This document shows, in pieces, positions 45,634 to 58,599 of a DNA stretch of 64,000 bases. Position numbers and translations under genes: made by a program. The notes beneath the pieces are model-generated. The model made no database searches. It had not been told where the DNA came from and was given only the letters and a program-made list of their open reading frames with translations. The DNA is from Aquilaria yunnanensis. Its lineage: Eukaryota; Streptophyta; Magnoliopsida; Malvales; Thymelaeaceae. The DNA lies in assembly GCA_039654915.1 (NCBI GenBank), contig CM077594.1, positions 70,302,393 through 70,366,392 of the forward strand, read 5' to 3'. Within the stretch, counting starts at the first letter, position 1. Each line of letters opens with the position of its first letter.

Positions 45634-47190
45634 ATACTACCATTCTGATAGAGAAAATCCTGGAGAATTTGGAAAAGATGGAAAAATAGGTCTCTCAAAA
45701 GCCTATCTGGTCAAGACTATCAAAGACTTTCACCGGAGGGGAGTCCCCGTTTATCCATACCATTGTAGAGGCACCAATGCCCAATGATTTCCGAGTACCA
45801 CATTTAGAGACAAATGATGGACATAGTGACCCCTAGGCCAATCTGACAAAGTATAGGTGGAGCATGGTATTACATGGTGCCGATGACACCACCCTCTGTA
45901 AATGTTTTGAAGTCACTTCGTCTGGACCGGCCACTGTGTGGTACAACTTTCTAGCACCCGGAAGCATAATGTGTAACCAGGAGTTGTCTACCGCCTTCGC
46001 CTAGCAGTTCATCGAAAGTAGACCAATGGAGAAGATGCCAGTCTAGTTGTTCAGCATAGCCCAAAAGAATGGGGAGACTATTTGGGGCTATGCCAATAGG
46101 TTTAACTGAGAAGCCCTCAGTGTGCCAGATGTTGGCCCTGAAATCTGAATCCTTGCTATGATCAGCGGACCAAGGTGGGACTCACAACTCTTCTATGAGT
46201 TCTCCAAGGATCCTGCTGACACACTTAGAGAATTCTACTGGAGGGCTAAGCAACACATGACAGCCGAGGCGTTAAGAATGGGTGGCCCAAAATTCAACCG
46301 TAATCACTCCGACAGTCTTGGTCACCAACCTTGGTATTCTGCCGATGGAGGGAGCAGACCTCGGAAAGCAAGGGGAAAGAGGCCAGTATCATTCACTCCC
46401 CAAAACACTGCAAGAATGAACATCTTGATGGCCCTTGGAAAGGAAGGAACCCTAATCCAGCATCCAAACACCATGGCCTCAGACAACAAGAAGAACATGA
46501 AGAAATTTTGTCAATTCCATCAGAACCGCGGGCAAGATACTAAGGATTGCTTTCAAATAAGGAAGTATGTTGAATCCTTGATTAAGCAAGGGAAACTTTG
46601 TTGCTACTTATGGATGCCGTTGCCTAAAGCTCGAGAAAAAAAGGAAGAAGATAGAAGAGGAGAGGATGAGGATTATGATTCTGACCGACGTCATGACCAA
46701 AATCCCAAGAAACACCCACCACCTCCGGCTAGTATAATCCAGACAATCAAAACTGGAATACCCTCAGCTGAGAGGAAAAGGAAAGCTCGGGAAATCATAA
46801 TGATGGAATTCAATAACCCAATGAACAAGCTTGTTCAGAAAGATTGGTCTACAATGAAGTTTCCACATGATGACCCTCTCCTGATCATGGCAAGGATAAG
46901 AAGTTGGGATGTCAAAAGGTTGCTCATTGATGATGGGTCGAATGCCAACATTTTGTTTGTTGCCAAACTTTGGGTTTCCCCAATGGTGATATCAAACCCG
47001 TTACCTCACCAACCTTCGACGTTGGTCCCTCACAACTCCCAGTACTCGTGTGGATTGATCTACCCCTGATGTTAAGGGGCAGCTCGATTCAGACCAAGGA
47101 AGAACTCTTTGCTTCTAATATGACAAGGTTCATCATCATAGATATCCCATCTTCATATAATGCCATCCTCGAAAGACAGACATAAGGCAA
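45634..47190 (+). pseudogene. TAT-type gag and protease, degraded
   Basis: Continues the gag interrupted at 37722. Recognisable blocks: APMPNDFRVPHLETNDG (near 45770), HGADDTTLCKCFEVTSSGPA, then a 303-residue frame (46158-47069). That frame has the FCQFHQNRGQDTKDCFQIR block typical of TAT gags and the protease motif LLIDDGSNANILF, where the family usually has V-D-G-G-S. Stops at several places upstream of 46158 and a frameshift after about 46970 show it is dead. Confidence 0.8.
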
Positions 47191-50100
47191 TCTTCACATT
47201 CATCCAAATGTGAAATACCTAACTATCACATTTGGCATGAATGAGGGTGATCCAAAAATACTCATCGATCAAGCCGAAATAGGAAAAGTTTTTGTCAAAG
47301 CATGACAGAGCCCAGTGAAAGTTCACATTCAAACTTTAGCAGAGAAGAGCATATCATGCAAAGTTGAGATAGATAGTGAAAAAAGTGGTCTTGAAAAATT
47401 CCCTTCTATTAATGAACAAAGATCTATGTGCTTACACTCTGAAGCATATGCCCAGACTAGACCCGGGTATAATTCAGCACAGCCTTAAAGTATGCCCGGA
47501 GGTGAAGCTTGTTCGACAGAAAAAGCATAGCCTCTCAGCGCACAAGAACAATTTTCTTAAAACCGAAGTCCAATGACTAACGGAGGCAGGCATAATAAGG
47601 GAGGTCAAGTACCCCGATTAGCTTATCAACACTGTTGTTGCCATAAAGGAAGAAATCAATAAACTTCGAATGTGCATCAACTTCCAAAATATAAATGATG
47701 CTTATCCAAATGACTTATGTCCTTTACCACCAATAGACCAATTGGTAGACTCCACTACCGAATACGGTCTACTCAGCTTCCTTGACACCTTTAGCAGATA
47801 CCACCAAATTCAGATGGATCCTAAAGATGAGGAAAAAACTGCCTTCATTACTAAAGTCGAAACCTACTGTTACACTAGAATGCCCTTTGACCTTAATAAT
47901 GTAGGATCCATATACCAAAGGCCAATGAATAGGGTATTTAACTCCCAAATTGGGAGAAATATGGAAGTGTACATCGATGGTATGATAGTTAAGAGTAAAC
48001 AACCTAGTAATCATATCATAGAGTTGAGGGGAAACAATCCACCAACTTAAAAAATTTGGGATCCACCTTAACCCCGAAAAGTGTGTGTTTGGGTTGATTG
48101 CTAGCAAATTCCTCATGTTTATGGTAATCGAAAGAGTTATCGATGCCAACCCAGAAAAGCTTAATGCTCTACTAGAATTTTGAACTCCCACCATGACCAA
48201 GGATTTGTAGAGGCTTACAGGGTGAATTATAGCCCTTACCAAATTCATCTCTAGATATGGAGATCAGTGCCGACCATTCTTCAAACTGCTTACCAAAGCA
48301 ACAAAAAATGAAGGCAACTTCGGTTATGAAAAACGTCTTTGGAACAAAGATTGCCAAAATGCATGGGATGAACTCAAGACTTACTTAACCCATCTGTTGA
48401 CACTTCGGCAACCACTAGAAGGGGAACCCCTCATCCTCTACCTCACATTCACTTAGAAAGTAGTAAGTTTGGTATTGGTGAGGGAAAAGGGAAGAAAGCA
48501 ATGGCTAGTGTACTATATAAGCAAGTCCCTACATGGTGCCAAAGTTAGGTACCCTATACTGGAAAAGGCCATCTATGCCCTAGTACTGGCAAGCAGGAGA
48601 CTTCGGCCTTATTTCCAAGGACATCCCATCATAGTGTTAAGTAACTTACTGCTCCAGGTTGTCATGAGGAAAGTAGACCACTCGAGATGACTGTCAAAGT
48701 GGTGCGTTGAGCTCGGTGAGTTCGATATCACTTATGAGCCGAGGAAGGCAATAAAAGCCCAAGCGTTGGCAGATTTCATTACTGAGGTGCCTAAACCCGA
48801 AAGTACTCCGAAAGACCTCAGAGGTGATGAACCTAAGTGGACATTATTCATCAATGGTGCCTTAGGATCTAAACACCAGGGAGCTGGAGTGATTCTCTAT
48901 GGTTCCAAAGGTATGGAAGCTATAAAGGCCATCAAATTCAATTTCAGTGTCACCAACAATGTTGTCGAATATGAAGCCCTCAAAGTAGCCTTGCGATTGG
49001 AAAAAATAGTCGGTGTTAGAAATCTGAACGCCTATAGTGATTCTCAGTTGGTGGTCCGATAGATGACAGGGTACTATGGGCAAAAGACCCAAACTTGGCG
49101 AAGTACCAAAATCTAATAAAAAGGTTCATCTAAGAGTTCGATAAGGTACAAATAGAGAACGTACCTCAATGTGATAATGTGCAAGTTGATACTTTTGCCA
49201 AATCAAAGTAGTCAGCTGAAGTACTTGATCACCCAAGCATAACAATAATGTCCATTACAACCTCGGGCAAAGGATGGAAGGATCCTATCAAAAAATATCT
49301 CACGACTTCAGAGCTACCCGAAGACACTTTAGAAGCAGTGAAGGTGCGAAAGCACTCAAGTAGATACTTCCTGATCGGTGAAGAATTGTACCGACAAGCG
49401 TATGCCAATCCACTGCAAAGATGTATCAATGAAGATGACATTGAAGCAGTTTTCACAGAAGTCCATGAAGGAGCCTATGGATCTCACATCGGGACCGAGG
49501 CCCTCCCTAGGGTACTACTTCGACAAGGGTATTTCTGGCCTACTCTAAGGAAGGACGCAAGGCAATTCATCAAAAAATGCGATAAGTGCCACAGACACAC
49601 ACCTATCCAAAGAATACCCTCGGAGGCGAACACATCGGCTAACTATCCTTGCCCCTTTGTTGTTTGGGGTATTAACCTCATTGGTCCTCTCCTAACAACT
49701 CCTAGAGGAGTGAAGTTTTGCGTAGTTGTAGTAGATTATTTCATTTAGTGGATTGAGGTAGAGCCTCTAGCAACAATTTCAGCAAAGGACATCCAGAAGT
49801 TTGTCTGGAAGAACATCATATGTGGATTCGGTGTATCGAGGATGATAGTAGGAAATAATGGTTCCCAATTCATTGATAGAGGATTTTAGGAATTTGCCAC
49901 CAACCTTGGAGTAAAATTACACTTTGCCCCATTTTCCTATCCTTAGAGCAATGGACAAGTTAAGGTGTCCAATAGGACAATAAAAGATGGTCCAAATAAG
50001 AGGTTAAAACAAGCCAAGGGAAAATGGGCTAGAGAACTCTCGAGTGTAAAATGGAGTTATCGAACAACTCCTAGAAGAACTATTGGTGAAACACCTTTCT

Positions 50101-50510
50101 CACTTGTATTCAACACTAAGGCCATTATCCCTATTGAAGTCATATAGCTGTCCATCAGAGTACAAGTGTTAGAAGAAGAAGGGAACAACCTCGGTTTAAG
50201 ATACAAGTTAGATATGATTGATGAACATAGAGAGATGGCCAAACTCAGAAGAAAAGCCTTTTAGCAAAGTGTAGCCATTGCTATGAACTTGCATGTCAAA
50301 CCTAAAGGAATCAAGAAAGGAGACCTTGTTCTCCGAAGGGCAGAACTAGAGCCCTGACGACCATCTCATGGAGTACTTTGGGCAAATTGAGAAGGACCAT
50401 ATTTGGTCCTAGAAGAAGTTCGGTCAGGAGTCTATAAACTTGGAAATACATAAGAAGAAGAGTTAGAAAACACATGGCAATTAGACCCTTTGAAAAAATT
50501 CTACACTTAG
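47191..50510 (+). pseudogene. TAT-type pol: RT, two RNase H domains, integrase, degraded
   Basis: RT is seen at 47670-48050 (MCINFQNINDAYPNDLCPLP, FSRYHQIQMDP, EVYIDGMIVKSK); the second catalytic aspartate of YIDD is glycine (GGT at 47979). The first RNase H remnant is at 48469-48690. A second, archaeal-type RNase H at 48766-49092 (FINGALGSKHQGAGVIL, VEYEALKVAL, SDSQLVV) starts with asparagine where the family has the D of VDGA. Integrase at 49248-50510 keeps its HHCC zinc finger (HEGAYGSH..CDKCH). All three catalytic acids are changed: GINLIG (AAC at 49674), GNNGSQF (AAT at 49854) and VKVSNR (AAG at 49962). A second RNase H is a known hallmark of the TAT lineage. Many stops. Confidence 0.85.
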
Positions 50511-51853
50511 AATTTGGTGATCTTTCCAAAGAAATCAACCAAATGTGGTGATTTTATTTTTACTGAATGAGATTGACTGAATGTGCCCGACCCCGAAAGT
50601 GCCTGAGTGATATTGTTTGAAGTTTTACTGAAGGAGGTTGACTGAATTTGGCTAACCCTGAACGCATCTAAGTGTTTTTGTACGTAGCAAGTTCCCAAAA
50701 AATGTTGCTTGAATCCTATTCCAAAACACTTAGAAAGATACTCAGCTTGCCAAAAAGAAATGGCTAACGCTTTGGATCCTTGATAGTATTTTTTGTCGAG
50801 GGTAGTACATAGCAGAATGTATTGACCATTGCTAAACTGAAGGTTACAAGTCACACAAAGGTGATGAATCAAAATTGAAGAAGCTTTAAAGTCGAGCAAT
50901 ACTTGCTGAAGATTGTACTAATTGTGGACTTGGCCAAAATTTTGAGAAATGAAGGCAATTCCATTAAAAGGTGTAAAGTACAAAAAAAAAAAAAAACTAA
51001 GCCCTATGGATTATTTGGTCCATCCTCAGGTTCTTCAACATCTGCATCCTTAGCATCCTCCTCATCATCATTGTCAGCGTCTTAAACCAAAGAAGGGTGC
51101 TCTGGGAAGTTCAAGAATTCCATCTTCAACCATCGTAAAGAGGGTCCTTCAGGAATATTGAGAGCTTTGAGAAAGGAGATGTTGAGGTTGGGATACCGAC
51201 TGAGCATCTGATGGTGAGCAAGGCAGACGCCATCTTGAAATGAGGACTTCATTGCCTCTTTTACCTCGGCCTTCTCAACCTTCAGATGCTCCACTTCCTT
51301 TTTCACCACTGCCATCTCCTTCTCAACCATTTTTTTTCTTCTTCTTCTTTTGCTTCTTTAGCCGATCAATTTCAACAAGCAGTTTAATGTTGATCTCTAG
51401 TGCCTTGGTGAAATTCGCTAGAGTATCTTCCCCTTGCTGTCAAAGGACCTCCCCCTCCAAGCTCAGCTCCACCACCTTCACCCCAAGGTCAGTTATCTTG
51501 GTGAAGCACTAGTCGAGGAGCCTACCCTGGCTTTCCAACACCTCTTTGCGAAGATTGGCCAAGTCCTCCTTGGTGATCTTGTTGATCTCACCATACTTCA
51601 TGCATGAGGTCATAAACATCTCCATGGCCTTGGCCAAGTTCTCCTCTGATTGACTTCGGATGGAAGGCTACTTGGACACCTAAGTCCGAAGAGAGCCCTC
51701 ATAGGCCTGCAGTTGCAAGGAGAAAGGACAATGTGAATTGTAAGGAACTTACAAAAGCCAAAAAAATTTCTTAGTACTAAGGAACTAAGGTTTAACTGAG
51801 CCGCATGCTTAGAAATCCAATCATCAAGGACCTCTTCGTTCGGTCACTCCTTC
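50511..51853 (-). pseudogene. TAT-type 3' region with antisense ORF remnant
   Basis: Minus-strand frame 51330-51082 (MVEKEMAVVKKEVEHLKVEK, then SFQDGVCLAHHQMLSRYPNL) and its broken upstream extension to about 51700 (ENLAKAMEMFMTSCMKYGE, IDRLKKQKKKK) are charged and coiled-coil-like. Antisense ORFs after pol are a known feature of TAT-lineage elements, and a better version lies at 58600-60110. 50511-50980 is non-coding. A 14-base A run is at about 50982-50995. Confidence 0.6.
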
Positions 51854-51858
51854 GTTAG

Positions 51859-52814
51859 TGATGCGAACCCCTTTGGTATAATGACCAAAAAACCTGCCCA
51901 AGATGTTTTTCAAGCTCTACAAGACATCAAAGAGATTGGATTTAAATGCCCACCGATAATCAACTCATGATTAAAAACAAGAAGTATAAGAAAACCAAGA
52001 ACATAAGTAACTTGCGCACAGAGGTAGCCCTCAAAGAAGAAAAAAGAATTTCTCTTCAAAGTAGCAATATTATTTTTCATAAAGGATGTGTTTTATAGCC
52101 AAAATATGTCCCTATTTATAGGCCTAAACTAGGGTAAAATACTCAGTAAAATTTGCAGCCCAAGTCACGTAGGAAACAACGGTACAAAGGACTAAAAAAG
52201 GCGTAGTCAAACTAGGACTCGTACACCCTTTTAACACATGTTTATGGTGTGCAACATATGCCACTTATCCTATGTGACTTGAATCAATTCAATAGCCTAA
52301 ATAACATCCTAAATAATTTAAATAATCAGTAAAATAAATATAATAAAGTTCAAATACAAGTTTGGCCCTAAAAACCCCAAAATGGTCTTCTCAGGTGCAC
52401 TTATGGGTTTTTTAGGTATCATCAACTCCAAGCTTGAATATTTGAGTTCCATTGACTTGATAATTCATGTTAAATGTTGGAAATAGGTCTTGAAAATTCA
52501 GAGCTCAAAGATCCAGCTTACAGAAGAAAAGTGGCTCCAAGGGTGCATTTGACGGGTGCCCTTTGTGTTCCCTATCTTGTGACTTGTCTAGGCACTCTAG
52601 AATTGAGTAAGAAGCTTGGTCACCATCCTCATATGGTGTCTTGAAATTTCCAGCCGCTCCTTGTGAAATTCCATACCCACCCTCTGTGAAGAAGCTGGAG
52701 ACAAAGGCTTGAAGTGCACTATTGAGCTTTTTAGCTTTCTTCCTTGTCATTGGTCAACTAGATATCTCCAAGGGGTCCTTGCTATCCTTGGTTGTGCTTT
52801 CCTTGATCAAATCA
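51859..52814 (-). repeat. 3' LTR of the truncated CRM-like element
   Basis: Ends on the minus strand at TTCGCATCA (51859) and starts TGATTTGATCAAGG (52814). As in the intact copy the polyprotein frame runs into it (minus frame 52750-52505, MTRKKAKKLNSALQAFVSSF). Confidence 0.85.
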
Positions 52815-55800
52815 ACTGCCCCCTCCTTAGAAGGATTCATTGATGGATCTGCATGTTCAAACAAAGATAAATTAAAAATGCTGAAAGTGGTACTCACATT
52901 GTACTCACTTGGCAAGTCTAGCATGTATGCATTGTCATTAATCTTCTTAATGATTTGGAATGCACCATCTCCTCTTGGATGAAGCTTAGTCCTTCTTGTG
53001 GCTAGAAATCTCTCTTTTCTCATGTGTAACCAAACCGAATCTCTAGGCTCAAAGACAACTCTCCTTCGACCTTGGTTGGCTTTCTTAGCAACTTGTTGTG
53101 CTCAATTTATTGCTTAACATTCTCATGCAATCTCTTGATGCTCTAGGCCCTTTTATTAGCATCCAAACTAGAAACCTCGTGACTAGGTAATGGTAAAAGA
53201 TCTAATGGAGTTAGAGGATTAAAACCATACACAATCTCAAAAGGTGAAAATCCAGTAGTAGAATCCATGGACGTATTGTAAGCAAACTCTACATGAGGCA
53301 AACAATCTTCCCAAGATTTCATGTTCTTACCAATGATAGCTCTAAGCATAGAGCCTAAGGTCCTATTGGTTACCTCAGTTTCCCAGCAGTTTATGGGTGG
53401 AAAGACGTAGAAAAAAAAAGCTTAATGCCAAGTTTCCCCCACAAAGTCCTCCAAAAGTGGCTTAGGAACTTAGAGTCCTTATCCGACACTATGGTCCTTG
53501 GAACTCCATGAAGTCTAACAACTTATGTTACCACCTTCACAAAATGGGAAAATTACAGCATAAGGACCTGAACTTATATGGTTTAATTTTCACCATAGTG
53601 TATGAATTGTGAACTATAAAGTTTTCAACATACACTCCCCTAAGTGGCGAAAACAATAATAGTTCGGTCCTTAAGAAATAATTGGCATATTTCCTAATTT
53701 TAAAGTAACCTATGGACTAAATTGTAAAGTTAAAAAAGTGGGGTACTCAAGTGCACAAATTTCAAAAGACGGCTTTGGAAAGGACATGGATGGAATTAAG
53801 GATATTGTTGGGGACCAAAGTGCTTAAGAAGGCAAAGTTGATAATTTATGGCATAATGCCAACTAAGGATCCAAGTGTCCACCTTTTTGTCTAAAGGTTA
53901 TAATGGCCTCTGAAAGGTTAAAGGTAGTAAAAAATGTCATTTTCCCAGCCAAAATAGCTGGATATAATCTGTGCAAGTGTTGGCCAAAGTTTCAAAAATT
54001 TGCATATATGCCTCCAAGGTCTAAAATGATGTTTAAATAAAGAAAAATCCTCATTTTCTTGCCATTTCCTCTAAATTTCATCCCCCAACAGACAAGGGTT
54101 CTTCCTTAACCTTTTCCACCATCCTCCATAGCCACCATATCTTAAGAAATCAAGAGGAAGCAAGAGAAAGCAAAGAAGACATCAAAGAGTGCAAGAAAAC
54201 CTATTTTCGGTTCTATTAACATTCATCAAATTTCCAGCAAAAGGTAAGGGTTTTCTAAAGTTTCTTGAATTGTTTACTGTATTTTGAAACATCCATGAAT
54301 CTAAGACCATGCTTGGGAGAGAGCAAAAAGCTCATGGAAGCAAGTATGGGTTAAGGGGAAAGAAGCATGGCAAGGTTTCAGCCTTAGTGTTACCATGCTA
54401 AATTGGCAACAAGAAAGAAGGGTTTCTGGAGCCCAATTTAGTACTAAATAAGACCTAAAAGACTCCTAAGACCATGAAAAATCTTTAGGAGGGCTTCCAT
54501 AGTGATCTTATTGTGATATCTTATTGTTTTATTGAATGTTTATGACTAACCCTAAAGTTAATGTTGCTGGCACATTTTATTTGTTGTGTTGATGTGTTTG
54601 TTGATGCATATGGTTTCCATATTTGTGTGTATGTGTTGTTTTTGTTTGTTTTTATGTCTTTAGATTTTAGATGGTACGTTGCTATGGAATACTTTACATT
54701 GAAAGCCCTTACTAAGTTCTTTACAAAGAGCTTACTCCCCTTTCTGTCCATTTTTAGGAACACCAGAAAGATCATAGTCAAAATAAAATTTTTGGTTTGA
54801 TTTTTTATCTGAATTTTCAGCTACATGAACTTCGATATGTCTATTTATGATCTGGAAATTTTAGTGACTTTAGGAGCATATTTGGTATTTTTAGTGATGG
54901 TGCTTATTATGTTATGCAGCAGCTGTCCAGCAACCTGTTGTGGAGTCCATTGTGTCTTAGACACTCTTGTAACTTAGGGTGCATGTTTGGCTGAGTTAAG
55001 ACCATTGTGTAGTGCATGTATGCATGCACATGTATTGTATTTAAAATGAGACAAGTATGTGAACATTTGAGTAATGTTTTGGCTATGCATGTGATGTGGT
55101 GCAAAGCTGCCTAAGTGTGAATGATAGGCTGCTTACCTGTAAATTCTATTTTTGCCACAAAAAGTTGCAAGATGCAAGAGAATGTATTTCCCATGTGTAT
55201 TGTACATGTATGGGATAGCCTTGGAGGGATTATCCCTTGTGAATAAAGTGTTTGAACACTTATGAAATTTCTATGGGCAAAATGGTCATAAAGTGACCAG
55301 AATTTTGACTTTGCACTCAAAATTCTGTATCTCCCTGTGTAGAATGAAGCTTGGTATCAAATTTTGACCACAACTATTATACATCCAGATTTTGAACTGG
55401 GATTTAGAATTTCTGAATTTGGAGCCCTGTAGCCAAAGATATGATGTTGCAAAGTTGTCTAAGTTATTGTTCATTTGGTCAGAATTTTGTAACCAACTTA
55501 AAAAATCCATAACTTGGTCCATAGGTGGGCTATTTATGTAAAAAAAAAATTCATTGGTTTTCTATAAGTCTCTACTTGATAATGGAACACATAAAATAGG
55601 GTGTTACATGGCTAGAATTAAACAGTTTGTTAGTGGAAGTTACCGGTTCTTGGCTAGTCACTAGACTTAACAAGATTGCCTAATGTGTGGTAGCCAAGAT
55701 TAAGACTTGTGCTAGTATTTCCTTCTTTGCTGCCATGGTGTGCATAAAATGTGGATATGTGTGTGATGATTATACCAATATGCAAGTGTTTACATAATGC

Positions 55801-56985
55801 CTAAGAGGGCGACTTGGGTATGCACACTAAGGGTAGTGTCCTGATGGCCTATAGAACATTACCAATCTTGGGGCTAAATGAATAATTTTGGCACCATAAT
55901 TGGACTACCCCAGAGTGGGTAACACCTTCCCTAAAAAATAACTTAGCCACATGTATAGCATCATTAGTCTTATCACATGGAATAAAGTGAGCCATTTTAG
56001 AAAATATATCGACTAAAACAATGATTGAGTCACGGTTTCCTTTAGTTCCAGGCAATCCAACAATGAAATCCATTGAAATATCAACCCATAGATGAGTGGG
56101 TGTAGGAAGTGGTGTGTGTAAACCTTGTGAAGTATGAGTAGATGTAGCCTTCCTACATGCTATACATTGATCACAACCCTTCCTTACATCCTTTACCATA
56201 TTCGGCCAATGATAGTGTTCCTTCAAGGTATGGAAGGTTTTGGCTTGTCCAAAGTGTCCCATAAGTCCTCCACGATGAGCTTCCTCTGTGAGTAGTTCCC
56301 TCAAAGATGTATTAGGAATACACAACCCATTTTCTTTGAAAAGAAACCCATTAACTTGGTAGAACTTCTCAATAGAAAATTTAGAACACTTACCATAAAT
56401 CTCACCAAAGTCATGAACCGAAGCACATATATCCTTCAAGTGCTCAAAACCCAACACTTTAGCATCCAAAGTAGAAAGTAAAGCTTACCTCCTAGAAAGT
56501 GCATCTGCCACTACATTATCCTTACATTGCTTGTATTTGATAACATATGGGAATGACTCAATGAAGTCTACCCACTTAGCATGCCTTCTATTCAACTTAC
56601 CTTGCCCATTAAAAAAATTAAGGGCTTGATGGTCAGTGTGAATAACAAACTCCCTCGGCCAAAGATAATGTTGCCAAGTCTCCAAAGCTCTTACCAAAGT
56701 ATAAAGCTCCTTGTCATAAGTGGGATAGTTTAAAGTTGCACCATTTAACTTCTCACTAAAGTGTGCAATGGGTCAGCCTGCTTGCATCAACATAGCTCCA
56801 ATGCCTATACCTGAAGCATCACATTCAGCCTCAAAAGTATTAGCAAAGATAGGCAAAGCTAGAAGTGATGCATTACATAACCTTTTCTTTAGTAACCCGG
56901 AAGCCTCTTCTTAAGCTTTCCCCCACTTAAATCCTACATTCTTCTTGATAACTTCAGTTAGAGGTGCAGCAATGGAAGAAAAATC
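52505..56985 (-). pseudogene. CRM-like pol fragment: RT end, RNase H, integrase, C-terminal motif
   Basis: Minus-strand pieces: RT tail and RNase H (56980-56485; [24 protein letters not shown]), integrase (56469-55930, with a zinc-finger region and [20 protein letters not shown]), then after the inserted LTR the integrase core end (53349-53143, [20 protein letters not shown]), the tail (53023-52754) and the GPMTR-type C-terminus. Stops and frameshifts interrupt it. Length and order match residues from about 900 to the end of the intact polyprotein. Confidence 0.85.
53526..55924 (+). mobile_element. Tekay-like solo LTR, 2399 bp, inside CRM-like integrase
   Basis: Starts TGTTACCACCTTC and ends GAGTGGGTAACA. 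Flanks ACTTA (53521-53525) and CCTTC (55925-55929) each differ by one base from ACTTC, as expected of an old 5-bp duplication. CRM-like integrase sequence is continuous across it. It is the most diverged of the Tekay LTR copies here. Confidence 0.85.
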
Positions 56986-58530
56986 TGAAGCCCTCATAGT
57001 AGGCTTACAGTTGGCAAAAAGAGTTTGTGTGAGAAATCTAAAGGCCCACAACAATTCTCAGTTGGTGGTTCGACAGATGGTGGGGGACTATGGGGCAAAA
57101 GACCCAAACTTGGTAAAGTACCATGATCTCGCAAAAAGGCTTATCCAAGAATTTGACAAGGTATAGATAGAAAGTGTACCTCGACGAGATAATATGGAAG
57201 TAGATACTCTGGCCAAATCAAAGGAGTCCACTGAAGTACCGTATTAGCCTAGCATAGCAATCATGTCCATAGCAACCTCAGGCAGAGGGTGGAAAGATCT
57301 TAGCAAGAAATATCTCGCAACTTTGAAACATCCCGAATACCCTCTTGAAGCCGTGAAGGTACAAAAGTGCTCGGGTAAATACTTCTTAATCTGGGAAGAA
57401 GAGTTGTACCGACAAGGGTACACAAATCTACTACAAAGGTGTCTCAGCAAAGAGGACATTGATATAGTCCTCAAAGAAGTCCATGAGGGGGCCTACAGTT
57501 CTTACATCAGGACTGATGCCCTTACTGGAGTACTACTTCGGCAGGGATATTTCTGGCCTACCTTAAGGAAGGATGCGAGGCAATTTGTCCAGAAATGTGA
57601 CAAGTTCCAAAGACATGCACCCATCTAGAGAGTACCCTAAAAAATGATAACTTCGGCAAACTATCCTTGCCAGTTCACTATTTTGGGTATTGACCTCATT
57701 GGGCCTCTCCCAATAGCTCCAAAAGGAGTGAAGTTCTGTGTAGTCATTGTAGATTATTTCACCAAGTGGATCAAGGTAGAGCCTTTGGTAGCAATTTCAG
57801 CAAAGGACATATAGAGATTTGTTTGAAGAACATCATATGCAGATTTGGCATGCCAAGGGTGATAGTAGCTGATGATGGTTCCCAGTTCATTGATAAAGAA
57901 TTTCAGGAATTTACAGTCGACCTCGGGATAAATTGCACTTCGGCCCAGTTGCCCATCCTCAAAGCAATGGACAAGTTGAAGTGTCCAGTAGAACGATTAA
58001 AGATGGTCTGAAGAAAAGGTTGAAGGAAGCAAAGGGAAAATGGCCAGGAGAGCTTCTAAGCGTGTTGTAGAGTTACCGAACAACTAGTAAAAGGGCAACG
58101 GGTGAGACACCCTTCTCACTCATCTTCAAAACATAGGCCATTATCCCTTTCGAGGTCGTGCAACCATCTATCAGAGTACTGGTGTTTAACAAAGAAGGGA
58201 ACAACCTTGGTTTAAGAACCAAGTTAGATATGATTGACAAACATAGAGAAATGGCCAAACTTAAAAGAAAAGCTTTTCAGTAGAGAGTAACCATTACTAT
58301 GAATTTGCATGTTAAGTCCAAAGGGATAAAAAAAGGAGACCTTGTTCTCTCAAAGGCTGAATTGGAACCCCAAAGATCATCTCTTGGAGTACTTCGGACA
58401 AATTGGGAGGACCTTATTTGGTTGTCGAGGAAGTTCAGCCAAAAGTCTATAAGCTTAGGAATACCAAAGCAGAAGAGTTGAAAAACACATGGCATTCAGA
58501 CTCCTTGAAAAATTCTACACTTAGACAAAA
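56985..58530 (+). pseudogene. Second TAT-type pol fragment: second RNase H and integrase
   Basis: Begins inside the second RNase H (EALIVGLQLAKRVCVRNLKA, NSQLVVRQMVGDYG) and continues through integrase: 57263-57628 with HHCC region, GIDLIGPLPI (57692), VADDGSQFID (57871), GQVEVSSR (57978). Unlike the first copy, the D, D and E positions are retained, but a frameshift near 57815-57830 and later stops disrupt it. The tail (GNNLGLRTKLDMIDKHREMA, KGDLVLSKAELEPQ) parallels the copy at 50170-50350. Confidence 0.85.
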
Positions 58531-58599
58531 TTTCAGGTGAAAAATTGTGTAGAGTGTGCCGAAGAAGGTGAACCAAATGTGGGCACTTTTGAAGGTCCA

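Larger units (their letters stand above)
51859..56985 (-). mobile_element. Truncated CRM-like element (3' LTR and 3' half of pol)
   Basis: The minus strand matches the intact element at 13231-20699 from within the RT C-terminal region to the 3' LTR end. The LTR is 51859-52814 (956 bp) with the polypurine tract beside it at 52815-52830. It is split by a Tekay-like solo LTR (53526-55924). At about 56985 the match ends without an LTR and TAT second-RNase-H sequence begins. Protein-level differences from the intact copy and several stops make it clearly older. Confidence 0.9.
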
